In this document: positions 1 through 8,193 of the stretch, in pieces
How the letters are laid out: each line of letters starts with the position of its first letter
Numbering within the stretch: position 1 is the first letter of the stretch
Assembly: GCA_964460845.1 (NCBI GenBank)
Contig: CAYWRZ010000021.1
Span: 1 to 46,029, forward strand
DNA: 46,029 bases
Direction of reading: 5' to 3'
Source of the DNA: CAYWRZ01 sp964460845
GTDB taxonomy: Bacteria; Bacteroidota; Bacteroidia; Flavobacteriales_D; UBA2798
The notes under the pieces: model-generated
Told to the model about the DNA's origin: nothing
Database searches by the model: none
The model's input: the letters and a program-made list of their open reading frames with translations, nothing else
Made by a program: the position numbers and the translations under genes

Positions 1-766
1 GGGTGAGTGTAGCCGAAACCTGTGTGCCTCCGCAAATAGTGGTAGGTCCGCTTACGGAGAGCGAGGGGTTAGGATAGTTGAAACGAATAGAGGGCTTGAC
101 CAGGAAATCTACGTTTTGCCCCATCAGTATAAGTTTACGCATGAATACCTCTTCGTGGTACACAATAGAGTATCCGGAAGTGGATTGGCCGGATCCGGCA
201 CCGTTGGTATAGATAATAGAAGAATCCGTTTCTTCAGAAAAGAGGGCGATGCAAAACCCGTTGCTTACGTTTATCGGCGAATTGAAATTTACCGTGTACG
301 TATTTTGGTTGCTGATGGTGGTAGAGCCCGAGCCGATAAGGGTTTCGGGATATAAGTAGGTCTGGTCAATCGAATATACCACGATGAACACCGTAGAGCT
401 TCCCGAGGGTTTGGCTGATTTGGCTACGAAGTCGAAGCCGAGCAGCTCACCGGTAAAGGCAGGGAATGACTGCATACCGGCCTGCCATCCTTCGGTTCCT
501 CCGATAAGTACTTCTAATCTTTGCCCGCCGTTATCGTGATGATCCACGTAGGTTACTTTATCTGTACATGCGGCACGATCGCCGGAAGCAGCAGGTGAAG
601 ATCCGGTTGGCGACAAAGGCGAAACTGAGCCCGAAACCAGCGAAGGAATCGCATTCAGCGGCTGGCCGTTTCCGCCCGTAACCTGACTCGGGTTAACGAG
701 CTGTTGGGTTGAGCCCGCCACCGAAAAAACGGCGAAGAGCGCTGCTAACAGTAGCTTTTTGTTCAT
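1..766 (-). CDS. Secreted repeat-type surface protein, N-terminal part (runs off the window)
   Basis: The frame is open without a stop from an ATG at 766 down to base 1, giving about 255 residues of a longer protein. The start MNKKLLLAALFAVFSVAGS is a clear Sec signal peptide. A Ser/Pro/Gly-rich linker follows, then a beta-rich module of about 170 residues that resembles modules seen in extracellular Bacteroidota proteins. The last visible residues (PSLSVSGPTTICGG) look like the start of an Ig/PKD-like domain of the kind that repeats many times in T9SS-secreted adhesins. The C-terminus, where a sorting domain would lie, is outside the window. It is transcribed in the same direction as murA, whose stop is about 35 bases upstream of this start. 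Exact function is unknown. Surface location is inferred from the signal peptide and domain style. Confidence 0.8.
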   Translation of the reverse strand, partial: MNKKLLLAALFAVFSVAGSTQQLVNPSQVTGGNGQPLNAIPSLVSGSVSPLSPTGSSPAASGDRAACTDKVTYVDHHDNGGQRLEVLIGGTEGWQAGMQSFPAFTGELLGFDFVAKSAKPSGSSTVFIVVYSIDQTYLYPETLIGSGSTTISNQNTYTVNFNSPINVSNGFCIALFSEETDSSIIYTNGAGSGQSTSGYSIVYHEEVFMRKLILMGQNVDFLVKPSIRFNYPNPSLSVSGPTTICGGTQVSATLT

Positions 767-801
767 GATAGGGTTATTTAGGGTTTGGGTTTGAAAACGA
801 G

Positions 802-2112
802 TTAAAGTCGTTTGATATCGGCACCCAGCTTCTGCAGCCTGCTGTCGATATTCTGGTAGCCGCGATCGATCTGCTCAATGTTGTGAATCGTGCTTTTTCC
901 TTCGGCCGAAAGGGCGGCGATGAGCAACGACACACCGGCACGGATATCGGGAGAGGTCATGGTCACGCCACGCAGCGGAAACTGCCGGTTAAGTCCAATG
1001 ACGGTAGCACGGTGCGGATCGCAGAGAATGATCTGCGCGCCCATATCGATGAGCTTGTCCACGAAGAACAGGCGGCTTTCGAACATTTTCTGATGAATCA
1101 GGACGCTGCCTTTGGCCTGCGTAGCCACCACCAGCACGATGCTCAGCAGGTCGGGTGTAAACCCCGGCCAGGGCGAGTCGGCAATGGTGAGTATAGAGCC
1201 GTCGATGAAAGAATCCACCTCGTAATTTTCCTGCGAGGGAATAAACAGATCATCGCCGCGCAGTTCCATTTGTATGCCAAGCCTGGCGAATACCGAAGGG
1301 ATCATTCCCAAATCGGGATACGACACATTTTTGATCGTGATTTCAGACTGTGTCATCGCGGCCAGCCCTATGAAGCTGCCTATTTCGATCATATCGGGTA
1401 ACAAACGGTGTTCACAGCCGTGAAGCGCCGCTACGCCATCTATTTGGATAAGGTTGGATCCTATACCGCTAATGCGTGCGCCCATGAGGTTAAGCATTTT
1501 ACACAACTGCTGGATATAGGGTTCGCAGGCCGCATTGTAAATGGTGGTTTTGCCTTTGGCCAGCACAGCGGCCATGATGATATTGGCCGTACCGGTTACG
1601 GAAGCCTCGTCGAGCAGCATGTGGCAGCCTTTGAGTCCACCAACAGGCGCTTCTACACTGTAAAAGCTTTCGGTCGAATCGTAATTGAATACCGCACCTA
1701 ATTGCTGGAATCCTAAAAAGTGCGTATCCAGCCTGCGACGGCCTATTTTATCGCCTCCGGGTTTGGGAATAAAACCTTTACCGAACCGGGCCAGCAACGG
1801 ACCTACGATCATGATGGAACCTCTTAGTCCGCCGCCACGATTTTTGAAATCGTCAGAATGGAGATAATCCAGGTGAATGTCTTTCGCTTCGAACGAAAAC
1901 GTACCTTCTTCGAGTTTCTCCACTTTCGCACCCATAGCCTGTATAAGGCTGATAAGCTTATTGACATCGACGATGTCGGGTACGTTTTTTACAATGACTT
2001 TTTCGGGGGTAAGGAGTACCGCGCTGATTATTTGCAGTGCTTCGTTTTTAGCGCCTTGCGGAACGAGCTCCCCTTTCAGGCGTTTGCCTCCGCGAATCTC
2101 GAAAGTTCCCAT
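802..2112 (-). CDS. murA: UDP-N-acetylglucosamine 1-carboxyvinyltransferase (MurA)
   Basis: This enzyme transfers enolpyruvate from PEP to UDP-GlcNAc, the first committed step of peptidoglycan synthesis, in the cytoplasm. The 436-residue length and the EPSP-synthase-type double-domain layout fit the family: N-terminal GGKRLKGELVPQGAKNEAL with the substrate Lys/Asn, then RGSIMIVGPLLARFG and a PGGDKIGRRRLDTH loop. In most bacteria this active-site loop carries Cys (Cys115 in E. coli). Here the position is Asp121 (codon 1750-1752). Cys-to-Asp at this site is known to keep activity while preventing alkylation by fosfomycin. Start MGTFEIRGG is the usual start for the family. It lies three bases downstream of the DUF4290 gene and is almost certainly co-transcribed with it. 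Confidence 0.97.
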   Translation of the reverse strand: MGTFEIRGGKRLKGELVPQGAKNEALQIISAVLLTPEKVIVKNVPDIVDVNKLISLIQAMGAKVEKLEEGTFSFEAKDIHLDYLHSDDFKNRGGGLRGSIMIVGPLLARFGKGFIPKPGGDKIGRRRLDTHFLGFQQLGAVFNYDSTESFYSVEAPVGGLKGCHMLLDEASVTGTANIIMAAVLAKGKTTIYNAACEPYIQQLCKMLNLMGARISGIGSNLIQIDGVAALHGCEHRLLPDMIEIGSFIGLAAMTQSEITIKNVSYPDLGMIPSVFARLGIQMELRGDDLFIPSQENYEVDSFIDGSILTIADSPWPGFTPDLLSIVLVVATQAKGSVLIHQKMFESRLFFVDKLIDMGAQIILCDPHRATVIGLNRQFPLRGVTMTSPDIRAGVSLLIAALSAEGKSTIHNIEQIDRGYQNIDSRLQKLGADIKRL

Positions 2113-2115
2113 TTC

Positions 2116-2805
2116 TCAGAAACGTTTTTTGTTGCGGTTGTTTTTAAAGTTATTCTGTTTCCAACGTTGCTTGTTGTTCTTACCGTAACTGTGGCCCTGC
2201 TGGCTTCCCTGAGGCTGCCCCTGACCTTGTCCTACACCCTGTGTGCTTCCGGAAAGCGTCACATTTTCCAGGCGGATTTTTCCACCCGAAAGCTCAGCCA
2301 ATTGAGCGAAAATCACATCGTCGGTGACAGAGTCGCGGTTCCAGGTAAGGTAAGAGCGTTTCATCAGGTTGGCAATGGCCAGCGTAAGCGCATTTTTTTC
2401 TTCACCTGTAGGATATTCACAAGCTTTCTGTATCAGCAATTCGATGCTTTTGCCGTAATGTCCGAAACGAATGTTTTTTCGGGGATATACCAAACGCGCG
2501 GGTTTTTCGGTAAACTCTTCGCGTGTCGGACGTGGGTAAGGAGAGTCCACATCCAACTGAAAATCGCTGATTACAAAAAGGTGCGTCCACAGCTTGTGCT
2601 TAAAATCTTCCACATCGCGCAACTGCGGATTGAGCTGCCCCATCACGGTAATGATGGCCTGGGCTACTTTGTTGCGTTCCGAAGGGTCGGCAATAGCCAT
2701 GCAGTACTCCACCATTTTCTGCACATTACGACCGTATTCGGGAATGCGCATTTGGGGACGTTGTGTATTATAATCAAAATCGGGAGAGGTCATTCTGGTA
2801 GTCAT
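2116..2805 (-). CDS. DUF4290 domain-containing protein
   Basis: A conserved Bacteroidota protein of unknown function. The recognisable family core begins at DFDYNTQRPQMRIPEYGRN and continues through about 170 residues, including the segments HLFVISDFQLDVDSPYP and RFGHYGKSIELLI. The last ~50 residues are a low-complexity Gly/Gln/Ser tail ending in a Lys/Arg/Asn-rich stretch, possibly nucleic-acid binding, though that is a guess. The open frame extends to an ATG at 2850. I prefer the ATG at 2805 (or 2793), because the family normally starts just before the DFDYNTQ motif and the extra N-terminal residues look unrelated. It sits directly before murA (3-base gap), the standard arrangement in this phylum, which suggests a cell-wall link, but no activity is known. 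Confidence 0.9.
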   Translation of the reverse strand: MTTRMTSPDFDYNTQRPQMRIPEYGRNVQKMVEYCMAIADPSERNKVAQAIITVMGQLNPQLRDVEDFKHKLWTHLFVISDFQLDVDSPYPRPTREEFTEKPARLVYPRKNIRFGHYGKSIELLIQKACEYPTGEEKNALTLAIANLMKRSYLTWNRDSVTDDVIFAQLAELSGGKIRLENVTLSGSTQGVGQGQGQPQGSQQGHSYGKNNKQRWKQNNFKNNRNKKRF

Positions 2806-3011
2806 GAGCGTATAGTGCGCTAAAAGTTCCGAAAGATAAACATAGTTCATCTAAAAAAGTAACACTCCAATCAATAAAAGCAAAGAACGGCTTATTTCGT
2901 GCGGCACCGTTTTCTTTACTTTCGACCTTCTTTCGTCAAATGCTGTGCCGGAATATTTTTTGAGACAGATATTTTGAGAAAATGAGATGTTGTTTTGAGG
3001 GTGCGCATAAA

Positions 3012-3043
3012 AAAATCCCCTGACGATACGGCCAGGGGATTTT
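3012..3043 (-). terminator. Rho-independent terminator after hppA
   Basis: A perfect 11-bp inverted repeat (AAAATCCCCTG at 3012-3022 and its complement at 3033-3043) encloses a 10-base loop. On the minus strand it is followed by a run of Ts. It lies about 27 bases after the hppA stop codon. Confidence 0.85.
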
Positions 3044-3069
3044 AGGAAAAATCGGGAATCAGCCGACTG

Positions 3070-5286
3070 TTACCAGCGGGCAATATCTTGTGCTTCTGTT
3101 TCGGCAGCAGCCTGTTGCGGAGCTTCGGCCTCAATAGTGTGCGCAGGATTTTCCTGTGTCTTGTGCGCACCGTTGAGGTTTACCGCAATATGAGGAGCAA
3201 TAATGAGCGATACGATAGACATCAGCTTGATAAGGATGTTCATCGAAGGACCCGAAGTATCTTTAAAGGGATCGCCCACAGTATCGCCGGTTACGGCCGC
3301 TTTGTGTGGATCAGAACCTTTGTAGTGTATCTGTCCGTTAATTTCTGCGCCTTTTTCGAACGATTTTTTCGCATTGTCCCAGGCGCCACCGGCGTTATTT
3401 TGGAACATACCCATCAGCACACCGCTCACGGTCACACCGGCCAAAAGTCCGCCGAGCACTTCGGGACCGAACGAGAAACCGACGATTACAGGTACTACCA
3501 GCGCAATGGCTCCGGGGAACATCATTTCGCGGATAGAGGCTTTTGTCGAAATGGCTACGCATTTGTCGTATTCGGGTTTTCCGGTTCCTTCCATGATGCC
3601 GGGAATTTCGCGGAACTGGCGGCGCACTTCTTCCACCATGCTCATGGCGGCGCGGCCTACTGCGGCAATTGCCAGCGAAGAGAAAATAAAGGGAATCATA
3701 CCGCCTACGAATAAGCCGGCAAGCACTTCCGCTTTGTAAATGTCAATTTGATCGATGCCCGCTACACCTACAAATGCGGCGAATAGCGCCAGTGAAGTAA
3801 GCGCGGCCGAAGCTATCGCAAATCCTTTACCTGTAGCGGCAGTAGTGTTACCCACCGCATCGAGTGTGTCGGTACGTTCGCGTACTTCTTTGGGCAAGCC
3901 ACTCATTTCGGCAATACCACCGGCATTATCGGCAATGGGACCAAAAGCGTCGATAGCAAGCTGCATGGCGGTAGTAGCCATCATACCGGCGGCGGCTATA
4001 GCTACCCCGTAAAGTCCGGCGAAATAGTGCGAAAGGAAAATACCGGCTGCCAGCACAAGGGTAGGGAACACGGTCGATTCCATACCTACTGAGAGTCCGC
4101 CGATGATGTTGGTCGCATGACCGGTAGAAGACTGCCGGATGATGTTGCGCACGGGGCGTTTGCCCATGGCGGTATAGTATTCGGTAATCATGCTCATCAG
4201 CGCGCCTACTACGAGTCCGATGGCGATGGCAATAAATACGTCGAGGCGGGTAAAGGTCATGCTGCGGATTTGCAGATCACCTTCGGGAAGCATCCAGTTG
4301 ACCAGGAAGAAAGAGGCGGCTGCGGTAAGAATGATAGAGAGCCAGTTACCGGTGTTGAGCGCTTTTTGCACATTGCCCTGATCATTGCTGATGCGTACAA
4401 AAGAGATGCTGATAATGGAGAAAATAAGACCGAGTCCGGCGATTACCATCGGCAGCAGGATAGGCCCAATGCCTCCGAATACGTCGTTGGATACAATTTC
4501 ACGGCCCAAAACCATAGTCGCCAAAATGGTAGCTACGTAAGAACCGAACAGGTCGGCGCCCATACCGGCTACGTCGCCCACGTTATCGCCCACGTTATCG
4601 GCGATGGTGGCAGGGTTGCGGGGGTCGTCTTCGGGGATACCGGCCTCTACTTTACCTACGAGGTCGGCGCCCACATCGGCCGCTTTGGTGTAGATACCGC
4701 CACCTACACGGGCAAACAGCGCTATCGATTCGGCACCCAGCGAGAAACCGGCTAACACTTCGAGGGCTTTCGCCATGTCGTGACCGTTCACATCGCTGCC
4801 AACATACATTTTATAGAATACGATGAACAGCGAACCGATACCGAGTACGGCCATACCTGCTACACCGAGTCCCATTACGGCACCGCCGGCAAAGGATACT
4901 TTCAGCGCGCGAGCCAGGCTACTGCGGGCAGCTTGTGTAGTGCGTACGTTGGCTTTGGTAGCGATGCGCATACCTATGTAACCGGCTACGGCCGAGAATA
5001 CCGCACCAATAATAAAGGCAACGGCAATTATCGGGCTCGAATTTTCTACTGTGGTGCCTGACCAGGCCAAAAGGACAGCGGCAATGATCACGAAATAAGC
5101 CATTACTTTCCACTCTGCTCTCAGGAACGCCATAGCGCCAGAGGCAATGTGAGAGGCTATTTCGGTCATCGTTTTGTCACCGGCATCCTGCTTGTTTACC
5201 CAGGCCGATTTGACAGCCATAACGATAATACCGAGCAGTCCCATCGCGGGAATCAGATAAATCATGTTTTGTTGGAGAAATTCCAT
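3070..5286 (-). CDS. hppA: Membrane-bound ion-translocating pyrophosphatase
   Basis: An integral membrane enzyme that hydrolyses pyrophosphate and pumps H+ and/or Na+ across the cytoplasmic membrane. The 738 residues form about 16 membrane segments. The catalytic signatures are present: KAADVGADLVGKVE (201-214), DDPRNPATIADNVGDNVGD (220-238), and a C-terminal set of Asp/Lys residues around DNAKKSFEKGAE and GDTVGDPFKDTSGP. Ala483 and Gly486 in GNTTAATGKG mark the K+-dependent branch; K+-independent enzymes have Lys and Thr there. The helix reading DLFGSYVAT (245-253) lacks the Glu of the DLFES motif found in many Na+ pumps, so the pumped ion cannot be assigned. The last ~25 residues are Ala/Glu/Gln-rich and probably disordered. 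It has its own promoter and terminator and is therefore monocistronic. Confidence 0.97.
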   Translation of the reverse strand: MEFLQQNMIYLIPAMGLLGIIVMAVKSAWVNKQDAGDKTMTEIASHIASGAMAFLRAEWKVMAYFVIIAAVLLAWSGTTVENSSPIIAVAFIIGAVFSAVAGYIGMRIATKANVRTTQAARSSLARALKVSFAGGAVMGLGVAGMAVLGIGSLFIVFYKMYVGSDVNGHDMAKALEVLAGFSLGAESIALFARVGGGIYTKAADVGADLVGKVEAGIPEDDPRNPATIADNVGDNVGDVAGMGADLFGSYVATILATMVLGREIVSNDVFGGIGPILLPMVIAGLGLIFSIISISFVRISNDQGNVQKALNTGNWLSIILTAAASFFLVNWMLPEGDLQIRSMTFTRLDVFIAIAIGLVVGALMSMITEYYTAMGKRPVRNIIRQSSTGHATNIIGGLSVGMESTVFPTLVLAAGIFLSHYFAGLYGVAIAAAGMMATTAMQLAIDAFGPIADNAGGIAEMSGLPKEVRERTDTLDAVGNTTAATGKGFAIASAALTSLALFAAFVGVAGIDQIDIYKAEVLAGLFVGGMIPFIFSSLAIAAVGRAAMSMVEEVRRQFREIPGIMEGTGKPEYDKCVAISTKASIREMMFPGAIALVVPVIVGFSFGPEVLGGLLAGVTVSGVLMGMFQNNAGGAWDNAKKSFEKGAEINGQIHYKGSDPHKAAVTGDTVGDPFKDTSGPSMNILIKLMSIVSLIIAPHIAVNLNGAHKTQENPAHTIEAEAPQQAAAETEAQDIARW

Positions 5287-5336
5287 TTTCCGGGAGATTT
5301 ATTTTATTATGAGGTTAAGCAAAATTTTCAGGGGGG

Positions 5337-5368
5337 CAAAAGTATGCGATTGCCTTGTAATGTGCAAA
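5337..5368 (-). promoter_or_regulatory. Bacteroidota-type promoter of hppA
   Basis: Reading the minus strand, TTTG (5368-5365) is followed after 20 bases by TACTTTTG (5344-5337), a perfect match to TAnnTTTG. This leaves a leader of about 40-45 bases to the hppA ATG at 5286. A 14-bp inverted repeat TTCAAC-N2-GTTGAA (5387-5400) lies about 20 bases further upstream. Confidence 0.65.
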
Positions 5369-5423
5369 TAGCCTAATTCCTTTCGCTTCAACACGTTGAA
5401 TAATGTCGAAAGCCGTTCGGCAC

Positions 5424-6404
5424 TTAGTATTTGTACAGCACTTCTTTTACGGCCCTTACTATGCGGGGCACGTTGGGCAAAGCTTCGGCCATTAGCGTGG
5501 GCGAGAAGGGGAATGGCGTATCGCTTTGGGTTACACGCCATACGGGCGCGTCGAGGTAATCGAAAGCATAACGTTGTACCCAGTAAGCGATTTCGGAAGA
5601 AATGGAGGCCAGCGGCCAGCTTTCTTCGACCACTACCAAACGATTGGTCTTTTTTACGGATTCGATAACAGTTTGGTAATCAATGGGGCGTATAGTACGC
5701 AAGTCGATGATTTCCACTTCGACTCCTTCTTTAGCCAACGCTTCGGCAGCTTCCAGCGCTACTTTTATGATTTTTCCGAAGGTGACGAGGGTTACGTCTT
5801 TTCCTTTGCGTTTTACATCGGCTACGCCTATGGGCAGCACGTATTCGCCTTCGGGAATCTGACCTTTATCGCCGTACATTTTCTCCGACTCCAGAAAAAC
5901 TACCGGGTCGTTATCGCGAATGGCAGCTTTGAGCAAACCTTTAGCGTCGTATGGAGTGGAAGGGGTAATCACTTTCAGGCCGGGTACGTGGGCGTAAAAC
6001 GCCTCAAAACTTTGGGAGTGCGTAGCGGCCAGTTGACCCGCCTGCCCGTTGCCACCGCGAAATACGATAGGCACATTGTATTGCCCGCCACTCATTTGCA
6101 GCATCTTAGCGGCGCTGTTAATGATTTGGTCGGCGGCCAAAATGGCAAAGTTCCAGGTCATGAACTCGACAATGGGACGCAATCCGTTCATAGCGGCTCC
6201 CACCCCGATACCGGCAAAGCCAAGCTCTGCAATAGGGGTATCGATTACTCTTTTGGGGCCAAACTCGTCAAGCATACCCTGACTTACCTTATAGGCACCG
6301 TTGTATTCGGCTACTTCTTCGCCCATGAGGAATACGCGCTCGTCTCTGCGCATCTCTTCATTCATGGCTTCTCTCAGGGCTTCGCGAAACTGTACTTCTC
6401 TCAT
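5424..6404 (-). CDS. pdhB: Pyruvate dehydrogenase E1 component, beta subunit
   Basis: Beta chain of the thiamine-diphosphate-dependent E1 of the pyruvate dehydrogenase complex. With the alpha chain it decarboxylates pyruvate and acetylates the E2 lipoyl group. The 326 residues cover the whole family: MREVQFREALREAMNEEM, the ThDP-domain motif GEEVAEYNGAYKVSQG (residues ~28-43), TPIAELGFAGIGVGAAM, the pyrimidine-binding part through SQSFEAFYAHVPGLKV, and the C-terminal transketolase domain EIIDLRTIRP followed by VVVEESWP. The alpha subunit, E2 and E3 are not in this window. In Bacteroidota these genes are often scattered. A weak GCCG-TT-CGGC hairpin (5412-5421) followed by Ts on the minus strand may end transcription. 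Confidence 0.96.
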   Translation of the reverse strand: MREVQFREALREAMNEEMRRDERVFLMGEEVAEYNGAYKVSQGMLDEFGPKRVIDTPIAELGFAGIGVGAAMNGLRPIVEFMTWNFAILAADQIINSAAKMLQMSGGQYNVPIVFRGGNGQAGQLAATHSQSFEAFYAHVPGLKVITPSTPYDAKGLLKAAIRDNDPVVFLESEKMYGDKGQIPEGEYVLPIGVADVKRKGKDVTLVTFGKIIKVALEAAEALAKEGVEVEIIDLRTIRPIDYQTVIESVKKTNRLVVVEESWPLASISSEIAYWVQRYAFDYLDAPVWRVTQSDTPFPFSPTLMAEALPNVPRIVRAVKEVLYKY

Positions 6405-6424
6405 CGCTCAATAGAATTGGAGTT

Positions 6425-6432
6425 GCAAAAAT
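6425..6432 (-). promoter_or_regulatory. Candidate -7 element of pdhB
   Basis: The minus strand reads TATTTTTG, a perfect match to TAnnTTTG, 20 bases upstream of the pdhB ATG. No convincing -33 TTG is seen at the expected distance. Confidence 0.45.
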
Positions 6433-6519
6433 AAAAAAACCGCCGTCTTAACCTATGGAAAGGAACTTTATCTATTGTATGGAGCGCAGATTTAAAGGAA
6501 ATAGCTACTTTTCGGCGCT

Positions 6520-8097
6520 ATGTTAAGACGAAACGAGAAAATAATAGCCCTGCTTCTTTTTATCTGCGGAATGTGGATGCTGCCTGTGGCTATTACCGGG
6601 CTGCGTATGGACACCATGCCCGGCGATTTGGGCGATACGCGTTTTAATAATTATCTGTTGGAACATGGCCACCGCTTTCTGAACGGTCAGGAAAAGGAAT
6701 ATTGGAACGCTCCTTTCTTTTATCCCGAGCCCGAAGCGATTACGTATGCCGATAACCTGCTGGGTGCTCTGCCTTTTTACAGTGTGCCGCGCTGGTTGGG
6801 TGCGGCTCCCGATACGGCTTTGCAAGTATGGGTATGGCTGATGTTCGCCCTTAATTTCGGAGCGGCGTATTATGCCTTGTTCAGGTTTACCGGCAATCCC
6901 TTGGCGGCGGCTTTAGGGGCTTATTTGTTCACGTTTTCTTTGCCTGTGGCCGCGCAGCTTAACCACATTCAGTTATTGCCGCGCTTTTGTTTCCCGCTGG
7001 CACTCTATTGGCTGTATAAATTCCTCGATTCTCCGCAGTTCAGAACCGCGCTGCTGCTTTCGCTCATGCTGGTCTGGCAGTTTTACTGCACCATGTATAT
7101 GGGTTTTATGCTGTTGCTGTCGATGCTGGTGGTGACGGTAGTTTACCTGACGCTAAAAGGTTGGAAAAAAGCGGGTAGCACCTGGATGGATTATTCTCTG
7201 CTCAAAAAAATTGCCATACCCTTGCTGCTTTCGGTGGTGCTGATAGCACCGCTGCTGCTGCCTTACCTCAGTCGTTCGGCGCAAATGGGCGATCGTAACT
7301 GGGAAGAGGTGTGGCCGCTGCTGCCTCAGGTGCGATCCTATTTCTTGCCTACCGATGGGGCTGTGCTTTGGGATTGGATGCGTCCTGCTAATATTAAGAA
7401 GATAGCTTTCAGTTGGGAACACGCTCTTTTTCCCGGAATTATCGCTTTTTTGACCACAGGCTGGGCCGTATGGTTCCTGTTTAGGCAGCGCACACATGCT
7501 TTTGCATATCAGATAGGCTTTTTTCTGCTCTGTTTCGTCGGATTGCTGGTACTCACGCTCCGTGTAGGCGATTATACTTTATATAAGGCGGTAGCGCATC
7601 TGCCCGGCTTCGGCTCTATGCGCGGCGTGACCCGCGTGATTCTTGCACAACTGTTTTTTTTGGCGCTGCTCCTTGCCTTGGGATACGTTTGGCTTTCGGC
7701 GCGTTGGGGTAAAAAAAGCCTTTGGTTTGGCGGATTACTGGCTCTGCTTCTTGTAGCCGATCAGTCGGTATGGCCCGGCCGGCTGGTAAACTTTGCCAAA
7801 GAAGAGGGGCGTAGCCGCGTAGAACCGCTGGCTGCTCGCATCCGTGAAGGCTTTGACCCAGCCGTACACAAGGCCGTAGTTTATATGCCGGTCGAGGCCG
7901 ATAATGCGTCTTTGATACAGATCGACGGAATGTTAGCGGGGCAATCCTGTGGTGTGCCTACAGTTAACGGTTATTCTTCGGCTACGCCCGAGTTTTACGG
8001 GAACTTTATAAAGTACCACAACGAAGCCGGACTCAGGGAGTGGCTTTGGGGAAGGGGTATTTTGGCCGATTCGGCTACCATACTCAGGGTATATTAA
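6520..8097 (+). CDS. Polytopic membrane protein, GT-C glycosyltransferase-like
   Basis: A 525-residue protein with about 10-12 predicted membrane helices. The first helix (residues 8-27) is followed by a large outside loop that carries the acidic motif GDLGD (35-39), as in GT-C lipid-linked-sugar glycosyltransferases, then DTRFNNYLLEHGH and the YADNLLGALPFY segment. The last ~100 residues (after about 420) form a soluble extracytoplasmic domain ending in WGRGILADSATILRVY. I recognise the general type as a hypothetical protein common in Bacteroidota, but no substrate is known. It stands alone between the divergent pdhB and the etf operon, with a possible TACTTTTC -7 element at 6506-6513. Transfer of a sugar from a polyprenyl donor is inferred from the topology and acidic motif only. 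Confidence 0.75.
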   Translation: MLRRNEKIIALLLFICGMWMLPVAITGLRMDTMPGDLGDTRFNNYLLEHGHRFLNGQEKEYWNAPFFYPEPEAITYADNLLGALPFYSVPRWLGAAPDTALQVWVWLMFALNFGAAYYALFRFTGNPLAAALGAYLFTFSLPVAAQLNHIQLLPRFCFPLALYWLYKFLDSPQFRTALLLSLMLVWQFYCTMYMGFMLLLSMLVVTVVYLTLKGWKKAGSTWMDYSLLKKIAIPLLLSVVLIAPLLLPYLSRSAQMGDRNWEEVWPLLPQVRSYFLPTDGAVLWDWMRPANIKKIAFSWEHALFPGIIAFLTTGWAVWFLFRQRTHAFAYQIGFFLLCFVGLLVLTLRVGDYTLYKAVAHLPGFGSMRGVTRVILAQLFFLALLLALGYVWLSARWGKKSLWFGGLLALLLVADQSVWPGRLVNFAKEEGRSRVEPLAARIREGFDPAVHKAVVYMPVEADNASLIQIDGMLAGQSCGVPTVNGYSSATPEFYGNFIKYHNEAGLREWLWGRGILADSATILRVY

Positions 8098-8148
8098 GTC
8101 CTTCGGAGCGCTTTCCCCTTTTTAATTTCGCAGAACAGCCATTTTCCT

Positions 8149-8156
8149 TATTTTTG
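8149..8156 (+). promoter_or_regulatory. Candidate -7 element of the etfBA operon
   Basis: TATTTTTG matches TAnnTTTG perfectly, 37 bases upstream of the etfB ATG. No exact TTG lies at the expected -33 distance. Confidence 0.5.
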
Positions 8157-8193
8157 GGGGCTCTTTCATTTTTAAATTCTAATTCCGAATTCG

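Noticed and set aside
1858..2823. Plus-strand open frame of 321 codons opposite murA/DUF4290
   Set aside because: Both opposing genes are well-recognised families; this frame has Phe/Val/His-rich antisense composition and no homology that I recognise.
5526..6434. Plus-strand open frame of 302 codons opposite pdhB
   Set aside because: Antisense shadow of a conserved gene, with no motif.
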